In this document: positions 35,928 through 44,103 of the stretch, one piece after another
Numbering within the stretch: position 1 is the first letter of the stretch
Layout: each line of letters opens with the position of its first letter
Origin: an uncultured Moraxella sp.
GTDB lineage: Bacteria; Pseudomonadota; Gammaproteobacteria; Pseudomonadales; Moraxellaceae
Assembly: GCA_943908425.1 (NCBI GenBank)
Contig: CALTTC010000001.1
Coordinates: forward strand, 62,001-126,000
DNA: 64,000 nucleotides
Direction: 5' to 3'
The notes under the pieces: model-generated
Told to the model about the DNA's origin: nothing
Databases searched by the model: none
Seen by the model: the letters and a program-made list of their open reading frames with translations, nothing else
Program-made: the position numbers and the translations under genes

Positions 35928-36692
35928 ATGAAGCCGATTGCGCTTAATTTAAAGGATATTCACAAAAGCTATGGCAATTTAGAGGTGCTAAAGGGCGTGT
36001 CATTAACCGCCCACGATGGCGATGTGATTAGTATTTTGGGCTCGTCAGGCTCAGGCAAATCCACGCTACTGCGCTGTGTTAATCTGCTAGAAAATCCAAG
36101 TCAAGGGCAGATTTTTTTGGGAAATGAAGAGCTATTATTAAAGCCGTCTAAAGATGGCTTGGTGCCCGCCAGTCGTAAGCAGTTAGAAAGCTTGCGCGCC
36201 AAGGTGGGTTTTGTATTTCAAAGCTTTAATCTGTGGCCACATAAAAGCATTATTGGTAATATCATCGAAGGACCCACGCAAGTTTTAAAAAAAAGCAAAG
36301 ACGAAGCCATTGCCGAAGCGGAGGTGCTACTTGCCAAGGTCGGTCTATCCGACAAAAAAGACGCGTATCCTGACAACTTATCAGGCGGTCAAAGACAGCG
36401 AGTAGCCATTGCTCGGGCGTTGGCAATGCAACCACAGGTACTGTTGTTTGATGAGCCGACATCTGCTCTTGACCCAGAGCTTGTCAATGAAGTGCTATTT
36501 GTGATGCGTGATTTGGCGAATGAAGGGCGCACGATGCTTATTGTTACTCACGAGATGCGCTTTGCGCGTGAGGTGTCAAGCCAAGTGGTGTTTTTGCATC
36601 AAGGCAGGATTGAGGAAATGGGCACGCCCGCCCAAGTTTTTGACAATCCACAATCGGCACGGGTGCGTGAATTTATGGCGGCACACCGCTAG
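35928..36692 (+). CDS. ABC transporter ATP-binding protein, polar amino acid uptake (HisP/GlnQ type)
   Basis: 254 residues. Walker A LGSSGSGKSTLL, Q-loop FQSFNLWPHK, signature LSGGQRQRVAIARAL, Walker B LLFDEPTSALDP and H-loop VTHEMRFAREV. The SFNLWPH stretch and EGPTQVLKKSKDEA are typical of the histidine/lysine/arginine/ornithine branch. First gene of a seven-gene operon with four binding proteins and two permeases; it would power both permeases. Confidence 0.93.
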   Translation: MKPIALNLKDIHKSYGNLEVLKGVSLTAHDGDVISILGSSGSGKSTLLRCVNLLENPSQGQIFLGNEELLLKPSKDGLVPASRKQLESLRAKVGFVFQSFNLWPHKSIIGNIIEGPTQVLKKSKDEAIAEAEVLLAKVGLSDKKDAYPDNLSGGQRQRVAIARALAMQPQVLLFDEPTSALDPELVNEVLFVMRDLANEGRTMLIVTHEMRFAREVSSQVVFLHQGRIEEMGTPAQVFDNPQSARVREFMAAHR

Positions 36693-36716
36693 TTTTTTAT
36701 TTTTTGGGATAATGGT

Positions 36717-37487
36717 ATGACTATGTTTAAATTAACCTTGGCAATGCTCACCCTTGCTATGCTGACAGCCTGTAGCGATAACACAAATAAGCCAGCACAA
36801 ACAGACGGCGCTACCCCTGCTAGCAAAACCTTGCGTATCGCCACAGAGGGGGCATACCCCCCATTTAATGATTTGGCGGCAGATGGTACGCTTGTGGGCT
36901 TTGATGTTGATGTGATGAATGCCATCTGTGCCAAAATGGCGGTGCAGTGCGAGCTTGTTGCCCAAGATTGGGACGGTATTTTGCCAGGCTTATTAAGCAA
37001 CAAATATGACGCGGTGATTGCTGGAATGTCCATTACCGATGAACGTCAGCAGCAGGTGGATTTTAGCAGTCCGTATTTTAAAAATACCATCGTGTGGATG
37101 ACCAAAGACGGCGGTAAATTCAACCCTAGCGCTATCCAAAATAACGTGCTTGGCGGACAGCGTTCCACGACTGGCGGGGCATATATTCAAGAACATTATG
37201 ACGGCAAAGAGGGCAACCGCGTCCAGCTTTATGACAGCTATGTTAATGCCTATTTGGATCTAAAATCAGGGCGTAATGATGCGGTCATGGCAGAGAAAGT
37301 CTCCGCCAAAGACTGGCTAAAAAACAACACAGGCTTTGTTTTGGTGGGCGAGGAGATTGACAATAACGACAATATCGCCATTGCCGTGCGTAAAGGCGAC
37401 CCCCTGAAGGCACAGTTTGATAATGCACTTGCTGAACTAAAAGCGTCAGGCGAGCTGGCACAAATTGAAGCAAAACATTTTCAATAA
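36717..37487 (+). CDS. Amino acid-binding lipoprotein 1 of ABC transporter
   Basis: 256 residues. Type II signal peptide with lipobox LTAC (Cys19), so it is anchored in a membrane. Class 3 solute-binding fold (SBP_bac_3) with LRIATEGAYPPFND, GFDVDVMNAICAKM, ELVAQDWDGILPGL and DAVIAGMSITDERQQQVDFS. These are close to the HisJ/ArgT family, hence likely basic or polar amino acids. More similar to binding protein 4 than to 2 and 3 (TEGAY and GFDVD versus TES and GFEID). Confidence 0.88.
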   Translation: MTMFKLTLAMLTLAMLTACSDNTNKPAQTDGATPASKTLRIATEGAYPPFNDLAADGTLVGFDVDVMNAICAKMAVQCELVAQDWDGILPGLLSNKYDAVIAGMSITDERQQQVDFSSPYFKNTIVWMTKDGGKFNPSAIQNNVLGGQRSTTGGAYIQEHYDGKEGNRVQLYDSYVNAYLDLKSGRNDAVMAEKVSAKDWLKNNTGFVLVGEEIDNNDNIAIAVRKGDPLKAQFDNALAELKASGELAQIEAKHFQ

Positions 37488-37517
37488 AGACGTTCTCAAT
37501 GACAGGAAGGATTGGTG

Positions 37518-38297
37518 ATGAATTATTTTTGGCGCACAGCCGCTGTTTTGACCCTTGGTGCGCTGCTTGGCTGTAATGATAAGCCAACAGCAACCGACAG
37601 CCCCACTGCGACAACGCAGACGCCATTACGCGTGGCAACAGAGTCTAGCTTTAAGCCATTTAGTTATCTAGATAACGAGGGCAATTTGGCAGGCTTTGAG
37701 ATTGATTTGGCGAATGCTTTATGTGCGCAAATGCAGACGACTTGCGAAATTTCGTCCCAAGATTGGGATGCGCTGATTCCTGCCCTAAATAGCGGTAAAT
37801 TTGATGCGGTAATGGCAGGAATGAGTGCTACCCCTGCGCGCCAAGAAGTGGTGGATTTTTCGGAGCCGTATTTTAACAATACGCTTGTGCTTGTCGGCAA
37901 AAAAGATGCCAACGCCGACATTAGCCAAATTGATGGCAAAACGGTAGCAACCCAGCAAGCCACGGTATCAGCAAAATATCTTGCGGATAATTATCCTAAG
38001 GTGCTGGTCAAAGAATACGGTAAGCAAGATGAGGCGTATTTAGACTTGACCGCAGGACGCGTGGATTATATGCTATCGGACATTGTGCCAATTAGTGATT
38101 GGCTAAATAGCGAGGCAGGAGCCAACTTTGCCATTCAAGGCGCGCCCATCAATATTGATGACCAAATCGCCATCGCTGTCAAAAAAGGCGACAATGCAAC
38201 CGTTACCAAGCTGAACACTGCTTTGGCAGCGCTAAAACAAAATGGCGAGTACGATGCATTGGTGGCGAAGTATTTTACCCCGACCCAAAATAAATAA
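37518..38297 (+). CDS. Amino acid-binding lipoprotein 2 of ABC transporter
   Basis: 259 residues from the ATG at 37518, behind AGGAAGG. Lipobox LLGC (Cys19), followed by a Thr-rich linker. Solute-binding domain with LRVATESSFKPFSYLD, GFEIDLANALCAQM, SSQDWDALIPAL and DAVMAGMSATPARQEVVDFS. Groups with binding protein 3: both share ATES..PFSY, LVGKK, VATQQATVSA-like and YLDLTAGRVDYMLSDI segments. It has a Phe where 1 and 4 have a Tyr at the first ligand-stacking position, suggesting a different ligand preference. Confidence 0.88.
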   Translation: MNYFWRTAAVLTLGALLGCNDKPTATDSPTATTQTPLRVATESSFKPFSYLDNEGNLAGFEIDLANALCAQMQTTCEISSQDWDALIPALNSGKFDAVMAGMSATPARQEVVDFSEPYFNNTLVLVGKKDANADISQIDGKTVATQQATVSAKYLADNYPKVLVKEYGKQDEAYLDLTAGRVDYMLSDIVPISDWLNSEAGANFAIQGAPINIDDQIAIAVKKGDNATVTKLNTALAALKQNGEYDALVAKYFTPTQNK

Positions 38298-38360
38298 GGC
38301 TTTTATTTCTTAACTGCTTTTGATAAGATGACTGCCTATTTAAGATTACAAGGAGTGGTT

Positions 38361-39167
38361 ATGACAACAATACGTTATCTTGGCTTGGCACTTGCAACAA
38401 GTGCTCTTATTGGTTGTGGCGGCAATGACACAGCGGTAACTGATGCGGCAGCAACCCTGACCGAAACCCAAGTGGTGCCAACAGTGCGTATCGCTACAGA
38501 GTCCAACTATCGCCCCTTTAGCTATATCAATGCCGATGGGGCGCACGAAGGTTTTGAGATTGATTTAATTAACGCCTTGTGCGCGCAAATGCAGGTGACG
38601 TGTACTATTTCATCGCAAGATTGGGACAGTCTAATCCCAGGACTACAGGCGAATAAATATGACGCCATTTTTGCTAGTATGTCGGCAACCGATGAACGGC
38701 GTAAAGTGGTGAATTTTTCTGACCCTTATTTTAATAATAAGCTAATCTTGGTAGGTAAAAAAGGCGATACCACCACCATTGATAATATTGACGGCAAAAA
38801 CGTGGCGGTGCAACAAGCAACCGTTGCGGCTAATTATTTGACCAATAATAAGCCGGCTGCTGTCTTAAAGGTGTATGACAAGCAGGTCAATGCTTATTTA
38901 GACTTGGCGGCAGGGCGTGTGGATTACTTATTGTCGGATATTGCCCCGGCTGCCGATTGGCTAAAAACAGAGGCAGGTGCTGGCTTTGAGATTAAGGGAG
39001 CGCCCATTGATATTGACGACAATGTTGCCATTGCAATGCGCCAAGACGACACCGCCCTGGCACAAAATTTCAATGCTGCCTTAGCCAATCTAAAAAGTAG
39101 CGGACAGTATGATGTCTTGGTACAAAAATACTTTGATACCGCGGTGGTGGGTGGGGCAGCACCATAG
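38361..39167 (+). CDS. Amino acid-binding lipoprotein 3 of ABC transporter
   Basis: 268 residues from the ATG at 38361 (AAGGAG eight bases upstream). Lipobox LIGC (Cys19), then a Thr/Ala-rich linker. VRIATESNYRPFSYIN, GFEIDLINALCAQM, DAIFASMSATDERRKVVNFS and YLDLAAGRVDYLLSDIAP place it as the nearest relative of binding protein 2, probably a tandem duplicate. It ends with a Gly/Ala-rich tail absent from the others. Confidence 0.88.
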   Translation: MTTIRYLGLALATSALIGCGGNDTAVTDAAATLTETQVVPTVRIATESNYRPFSYINADGAHEGFEIDLINALCAQMQVTCTISSQDWDSLIPGLQANKYDAIFASMSATDERRKVVNFSDPYFNNKLILVGKKGDTTTIDNIDGKNVAVQQATVAANYLTNNKPAAVLKVYDKQVNAYLDLAAGRVDYLLSDIAPAADWLKTEAGAGFEIKGAPIDIDDNVAIAMRQDDTALAQNFNAALANLKSSGQYDVLVQKYFDTAVVGGAAP

Positions 39168-39208
39168 TGGGTGTTGTGGCTTTTAGATGTGAATAAAAAG
39201 GAATTTAT

Positions 39209-39976
39209 ATGACAAAAATCGCCTTAAGTATTGCCCTAGCGTTGCTTGTGGGCTGTGCCGACCAAGAGCAAAGTGCTTCTAGTGCGACAAGCGACATGCC
39301 CGTACTACGTATCGCCACCGAGGGGGCTTATGCCCCTTTTAACTATACCAATGCCGATGGTAGTTTGGCGGGTTTTGATGTGGATATTGCCAATGGGATT
39401 TGTGCTAAGTTACAAAGACGCTGTGAGATAGTCGCGCAAGATTGGGACGGCATTATCCCTGCGTTAAAATCGGGCAAATATGATGCCATTGTCGCGGCGA
39501 TGTCGGTCACCCCAGAACGTAGCGCACAGGTGGATTTTAGTGAGCCTTATTTTGCCAATTCGCTGGTGTTTTTGGCGCAAGAAAGCTCGTCTTTTAATCC
39601 TGATAATACCGCTGAAATTGAACAGGCAAATATTGGCGCGCAACGTTCTACCATTTCTAGCCAGTGGCTACAAAAAACCTATCCAAAGGTGCAAGCGAGC
39701 TATTATGACACACTAAATAATGCCTTTTTGGATTTGGCGGCAGGACGTGTTGAGGTGATGATTGCCGATAAAGCACCGGCGCTTGCGTGGCTACAGACCG
39801 ATGCTGCCAAAGGGTTTACGGTGAAGGGTTCGGAGATTGATATTGATGATGAGGTGGCGGTTGCCGTTGATAAAGGCAATAGCGAACTATTAAACCAAAT
39901 TAACACTGCCATCAAAGAAATGAAAGCCGATGGCAGCTACGAAACGATTGTACAAAAGAACTTTGGGGCAAATTAG
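39209..39976 (+). CDS. Amino acid-binding lipoprotein 4 of ABC transporter
   Basis: 255 residues. Lipobox LVGC (Cys16). LRIATEGAYAPFNYTN, GFDVDIANGICAKL, EIVAQDWDGIIPAL and DAIVAAMSVTPERSAQVDFS group it with binding protein 1. The permease gene begins at the next base after its stop codon, so translation is probably coupled. Confidence 0.88.
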   Translation: MTKIALSIALALLVGCADQEQSASSATSDMPVLRIATEGAYAPFNYTNADGSLAGFDVDIANGICAKLQRRCEIVAQDWDGIIPALKSGKYDAIVAAMSVTPERSAQVDFSEPYFANSLVFLAQESSSFNPDNTAEIEQANIGAQRSTISSQWLQKTYPKVQASYYDTLNNAFLDLAAGRVEVMIADKAPALAWLQTDAAKGFTVKGSEIDIDDEVAVAVDKGNSELLNQINTAIKEMKADGSYETIVQKNFGAN

Positions 39977-40699
39977 GTGTTGGATTTACAAGGCTATGGC
40001 AACTTATTGTTGCAAGGAACGTGGATTACGGTCAAGCTAGGCTTGGCAAGCCTTGTATTTGGATTGATTTTTGGTCTGATTGGGGCGGCGTGTAAGGCGT
40101 CTGGCATTTGGCTATTAAAATTGCCAGCCAACTTTTATACAACGGTGGTGCGCGGCATTCCTGAACTGCTATTTGTCTTGTTTATTTATTTTGTCGGTGA
40201 TTTATTGTTTAAGGCGCTTGCCAAAAGCTTAGGCTATACACAATACGTGGAGATTAGTGCCTTTTGTGCAGGGGTGATGGCATTGTCGGTGATGTTTGGG
40301 GCATATGCTACCGAAGTGTTCCGCATGGCATTGCAAGAAATTCCCAAAGGACAGTGGGAGGCAGCGCAAAGCATTGGTATGCGCCCTGCACAGACCTTTT
40401 TTCGTATTATTTTGCCACAAATGTGGCTGGTCGCCTTGCCGGGGCTTAGTAATCTTACCTTGGTGCTACTAAAAGACACTGCATTAGTGTCGCTGATAGG
40501 TATGAAAGATTTGATGTTTTTTGCTAGCCGTGCCGCCCAAAGTACCCAGCAGCCCTTTACCTTTTATATGGCGGCGGCACTGATTTATTTGGCGCTGACC
40601 ACGGTGATTATGGTGTGCTTGCACTATATCCAAGACTACGCCAATCCTGCCGCTCGCTATGCCAAAAAACTTAGCAAAACCAAAACGATACAGGGGTAA
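39977..40699 (+). CDS. ABC transporter permease 1 (HisQ type)
   Basis: 240 residues. GTG start immediately after the previous stop. Polar amino acid permease fold: five membrane helices, starting GTWITVKLGLASLVFGLIFG, with the cytoplasmic EAA loop AAQSIGMRPAQTFFRIILPQM that docks the ATPase. Preceding VVRGIPELLFVLFIYF is the typical HisQ/ArtQ motif. Forms a heterodimer with the next gene. Confidence 0.92.
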   Translation: MLDLQGYGNLLLQGTWITVKLGLASLVFGLIFGLIGAACKASGIWLLKLPANFYTTVVRGIPELLFVLFIYFVGDLLFKALAKSLGYTQYVEISAFCAGVMALSVMFGAYATEVFRMALQEIPKGQWEAAQSIGMRPAQTFFRIILPQMWLVALPGLSNLTLVLLKDTALVSLIGMKDLMFFASRAAQSTQQPFTFYMAAALIYLALTTVIMVCLHYIQDYANPAARYAKKLSKTKTIQG

Positions 40700-40702
40700 A
40701 CG

Positions 40703-41428
40703 ATGACTTTTAATTGGAATGCGGTTATCAAGTACTTCCCTGACTTATTGGTGGCAAGTATTACGACCATTGAGCTTGTGGTAGTTGCTTGCTTGCTTGG
40801 GCTATTGTTTGGCGTGCTTGTTGGGCTTGCGCGCTTATCAAAAAATCCTATCTTGGCGATGCCTGCGTTTTTGTACAGCTTTTTCTTTCGTGGTACGCCA
40901 CTACTTGTGCAGATTTTTTTGATTTATTATGGGCTTGGACAGTTTGAGGCAGTAAAAAACAGCTTTTTGTGGGAGCCTGTGCTCGCTAAGCCCTACTGGT
41001 GCGCCATTATTGCCTTTTCAATGAACACGACCGCCTACATCTCAGAGATTGTGCGTGGGGCGGTGTTGGCAATCCCAAAAGGGGAGCTGGAGGCAGCAGA
41101 AGCGATTGGTATGTCCAAAACCCTTAAGTTTCGCCGTATTATCTTGCCACGCGCTTTTGGCATCATGGTGCCTGCCTATAGCAACGAAGTAATCTTTATG
41201 ATTAAAGGCAGTGCTTTGGCATCTACCATTGCCATTATGGATTTGATGGGGCGCACGCGTAGCATTATCGCCGAAACTTATCTAAATTTTGAGCTTTATG
41301 TGGCGGCAGGGATTATTTATTTGGCACTTAGTTTTATATTTATGGGCATTGCTCGTGTCTTTGAGCGGTTTATCAATCGTTATAAATACTTTAAACTTGA
41401 TGCACTACAAAAACAGGCAACCAACTAG
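40703..41428 (+). CDS. ABC transporter permease 2 (HisM type)
   Basis: 241 residues. Five helices; YSFFFRGTPLLVQIFLIYYG and the EAA loop EAAEAIGMSKTLKFRRIILP are the hallmarks of the HisM/ArtM branch. Starts 3 bp after HisQ-like permease; last gene of the seven-gene operon. One permease pair and one ATPase must serve all four binding lipoproteins unless others exist elsewhere. Confidence 0.92.
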   Translation: MTFNWNAVIKYFPDLLVASITTIELVVVACLLGLLFGVLVGLARLSKNPILAMPAFLYSFFFRGTPLLVQIFLIYYGLGQFEAVKNSFLWEPVLAKPYWCAIIAFSMNTTAYISEIVRGAVLAIPKGELEAAEAIGMSKTLKFRRIILPRAFGIMVPAYSNEVIFMIKGSALASTIAIMDLMGRTRSIIAETYLNFELYVAAGIIYLALSFIFMGIARVFERFINRYKYFKLDALQKQATN

Positions 41429-41598
41429 GCTAGCCAACTTTTATGGGTAAGCCAAAGCCGCTCGTCAAGTTTTTTAGCCCATAATTACATAATGTAACGA
41501 ACAATGGCGAAACCGCTACATTTTGGCTATAAAACGTTGCCAAACACCGCTAAATTTTATTTATAATAAAGCCACCAGACCACTTATTTTAAGGATTT

Positions 41599-42714
41599 AT
41601 GATGAAAGCAACATTAAAAGCATTGCGTAGTGCAACAGGCAATCCTGCGGTTAGCGTCTTTGTAAAAACACACCGCACGCACCCTGAAAATGAGCAAGAC
41701 CCTATTGCCCTAAAAAATCAATTAAAAGTGGTAGAAGAACGCGTAACCGCCGAATACGATAAGCGCACCGCGGACGATATTCTTAGCAAAATCCACGAAA
41801 AAACCGATGAGCTAGACCATCACTATAACCTAGACACTTTGGCAATTTTTGCTAATGAAAACGACGTTGCTGTCTTGCGTTTGCCTTTTGATGCCAACGA
41901 GCGCGTAATTATCGGTAAGCGTTTTGCCACGCGTGATTTAATGCGTGATATGTCAGAAGCCGTACATTACTACATCTTGACCATTACGAGCGACAACGCG
42001 CGTTTGATTGAAGCGGTGAATAATCGTTTGGTAAAAGAAATTAAAGGCGACAGCGACCGCCAAAACGCAATGAACGAGCTAGAATTCCCGATTCACAACA
42101 CCACCTTGCCTACTGGCTCAAAAGCTGACCGTACTGGTTCTTCTGATGACCACAGCTACCTTAAAGAGTTTATGAATCGTGTGGATAAGAGCGTTCAACA
42201 GTTTTATAACATTGCGCCACTGCCAGTTATTCTTGTGGGTGATAGCCGTACCATTGGTTTTTATGAGCAGGTTTGTGACCATCCTAACATCATCTTGGGT
42301 AAAGTGGATCACAACAGTGCTTCGCTAAAAGATGGTGATCCAAGCGATATTTTGGATGAAGTGCAAGAGCTAGTAGAAAAAGTGCGTGATGAACGCTACG
42401 AAAAAGCCCTTGGCGACTTAGCTAAAGCGCGCAACGAAAAAATGGTGCGTACCGACTTGCAACAAATTTACCGCTCTGCTGTTGAAGGTAATGCGGTGAC
42501 CTTACTTGTACGCAAAGGCTACAGTCAGCCTGCGGTGATTGATGAAACTGCCTTGACACTGCTTGTTACTGATGATTTGAATACGCCTGACGTGAACGAT
42601 GATGCGGTGGGTGAAATTATTGAAATTGTTACCCATAACGGCGGTGAGGTAGTGTTTGTGCCTGAAGCACAAATGGACGAAAAAGAGCCAATTGCCCTAA
42701 TCACTCGCTACTAA
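41599..42714 (+). CDS. baeRF-type protein (bacterial relative of archaeo-eukaryotic release factor)
   Basis: 371 residues. ATG ATG start behind AAGGA. The N-terminal segment VSVFVKTHRTHPENEQDPI and LKNQLKVVEERV resemble the baeRF family 3 opening, followed by LAIFANENDVAVLRLPF and YYILTITSDNARLI. A central domain with PVILVGDSRTIGFY and a C-terminal L7Ae-like part (VTHNGGEVVFVPEAQMD) complete the eRF1-like layout. Such proteins are proposed to act on ribosomes, but no function is proved for this one. Own terminator follows. Assignment rests on motif recall. Confidence 0.6.
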   Translation: MMKATLKALRSATGNPAVSVFVKTHRTHPENEQDPIALKNQLKVVEERVTAEYDKRTADDILSKIHEKTDELDHHYNLDTLAIFANENDVAVLRLPFDANERVIIGKRFATRDLMRDMSEAVHYYILTITSDNARLIEAVNNRLVKEIKGDSDRQNAMNELEFPIHNTTLPTGSKADRTGSSDDHSYLKEFMNRVDKSVQQFYNIAPLPVILVGDSRTIGFYEQVCDHPNIILGKVDHNSASLKDGDPSDILDEVQELVEKVRDERYEKALGDLAKARNEKMVRTDLQQIYRSAVEGNAVTLLVRKGYSQPAVIDETALTLLVTDDLNTPDVNDDAVGEIIEIVTHNGGEVVFVPEAQMDEKEPIALITRY

Positions 42715-42730
42715 TCACAATTTTCTTAAA

Positions 42731-42757
42731 AAAATGGCAACTTAGGTTGTCATTTTT
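42731..42757 (+). terminator. Terminator after the baeRF-like gene
   Basis: AATGGCAAC-TTAG-GTTGTCATT with one G-T pair, preceded by an A-run and followed by TTTTGT. Confidence 0.75.
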
Positions 42758-42781
42758 GTCTTGTTATTATAAGAATTATCT

Positions 42782-43525
42782 ATGCAACCATTAACCATTA
42801 CAAGCTACAATATCCACAAAGGCATGTCGCCACTTAATCGCTTGTTGCAACTAGAGGCAATGGGTAAGGCACTGGCTGGTGTTACCCCTGATATACTGTG
42901 CTTGCAAGAAGTACAGGGGCGTAATTTGCGCCGTCTTGTTGCGTATAACGAGTATCCAGAACAGTCGCAACACGAGTGGTTTGGGGAATATTTGGCACTA
43001 AAAAGTAACTACGGCAAAAATGCTGAATATTCTTATGGGCATCACGGCAATGCGGTGCTAAGTCGCTATCCTTTGGATCCAAAGCACAACGTAAATATTA
43101 CCGTCAATCATCTAGAAAAGCGTGGCGTGCTCCACTGTGAAATTTATCCCAAAGATTGGGACTCTAAGGTGGTTGTCCTAAATGCTCACCTTAATTTATT
43201 GCATAAAGACCGCCTAAAGCAATATGAAGCCATCATCGCTTATATTGAGCAGGCGATTGACCCAGCTACGCCCTTGATTTTGGCAGGTGATTTTAACGAC
43301 TGGCGTAAACAGGCGACCACACGGCTAAAAAACATGGGCTTAACAGAAGCTTTTGAGATCATACACGGCAAAAACCCTGCCACATTCCCTGCCAAGTTAC
43401 CAGTGCTATGCCTTGACCGCATTTATGTCAAAAACTTGACCGTAAAAAACGCTATTGTGCATGCTGGGGTACCGTTTAGCGACTTATCTGACCACTTGCC
43501 GATTAGTGCCGTTTTGACGTTGTAA
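42782..43525 (+). CDS. Endonuclease/exonuclease/phosphatase (EEP) family hydrolase
   Basis: 247 residues, no signal peptide. EEP motifs: TITSYNIHKG, CLQEVQG, ILAGDFNDWR and SDHLPISAVL, with the metal-binding Glu, Asp/Asn and final Asp-His all present. Similar in build to YbhP, which occurs beside cardiolipin synthase, but no such neighbour is here. Substrate unknown; DNA/RNA, phosphoinositide-like or nucleotide phosphates are all possible for the family. Confidence 0.85.
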   Translation: MQPLTITSYNIHKGMSPLNRLLQLEAMGKALAGVTPDILCLQEVQGRNLRRLVAYNEYPEQSQHEWFGEYLALKSNYGKNAEYSYGHHGNAVLSRYPLDPKHNVNITVNHLEKRGVLHCEIYPKDWDSKVVVLNAHLNLLHKDRLKQYEAIIAYIEQAIDPATPLILAGDFNDWRKQATTRLKNMGLTEAFEIIHGKNPATFPAKLPVLCLDRIYVKNLTVKNAIVHAGVPFSDLSDHLPISAVLTL

Positions 43526-43646
43526 TAAGCCTATTGCAATCATGATGGCGGGCTTGTTTGTGATGGACAAGCGCGCGATTTGGTTAATTGCCATCAACGA
43601 ATTGCTATAGTAAAAAATGGTATGCTTATGTTAGGTTTGTCAAAAC

Positions 43647-43718
43647 ATAGCGAAAACCGACACTTGGATAAGCTTAGTGCAAACGGTTTTGGTGTCGGAA
43701 ATTAATTTCTTTCGCTAT
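43647..43718. other. Imperfect hairpin element in a 578-bp gene-free region
   Basis: ATAGCGAAA (43647-43655) pairs with TTTCGCTAT (43710-43718). Inside it CCGACAC (43657-43663) pairs with GTGTCGG (43692-43698). It could be a small structured RNA or a remnant of a mobile element. The rest of the gap (43526-44103) holds a MITE and the mltG promoter, and no ORF. Confidence 0.4.
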
Positions 43719-43776
43719 ACCGCTTACCGCTAAATAAAAAGTTTTTTGGGGTAAGCAATGATAGATAATTAATTCA

Positions 43777-43909
43777 GGTATTGTTAATTAGAAATGTATT
43801 TTTAAACATATATTTAAATAATTTTCTGAAAGCATCATACTTTTTCAAGCATTTAATAAACTGTGGGAAAAATACGAAAGCTCAAAAAGTATTTTGATTT
43901 AACAATGCC
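43777..43909. mobile_element. MITE copy 1, 133 bp
   Basis: Begins GGTATTGTTAA and ends TTAACAATGCC, 11-bp inverted termini with one mismatch. It is AT-rich, contains an inner inverted repeat (ATACTTTTT...AAAAAGTAT) and has no coding capacity. The flanks TTAATTCA and ATAATTCA differ at one of eight bases, an aged 8-bp target duplication. About 90% identical to the second copy at 56261. Target duplications of 8 bp occur with several IS families, such as ISL3, IS66 and IS1595; the parent is unknown. Confidence 0.85.
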
Positions 43910-44049
43910 ATAATTCAATCAAAGTTTAATAATTTGTTAAAGATTAACGCCTTTTTAAAAAAAGCGCTTGCTAGATTTTTAGCCAGTTTTACATTAGCAT
44001 TTGCGTGGTGATTGCTTGGCTGTTTAGGGTGAGTTATTTGGGGCTGGAT

Positions 44050-44080
44050 TTGACAATTTTGCCAAGCTTTATGCTAAAAT
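44050..44080 (+). promoter_or_regulatory. Promoter of mltG-tmk
   Basis: Perfect TTGACA (44050-44055) and TAAAAT (44075-44080) with an extended TG; the spacer is 19 bp. It lies 24 bp before the mltG ATG. Confidence 0.55.
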
Positions 44081-44103
44081 AGTTCATTTTAATAGTCGCT
44101 CCC

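Noticed and set aside
36717..39976. Four similar segments that could be read as a large repeat or misassembly
   Set aside because: Each is a full, diverged binding-protein gene with its own lipobox and ribosome site, so they are paralogues rather than assembly copies.
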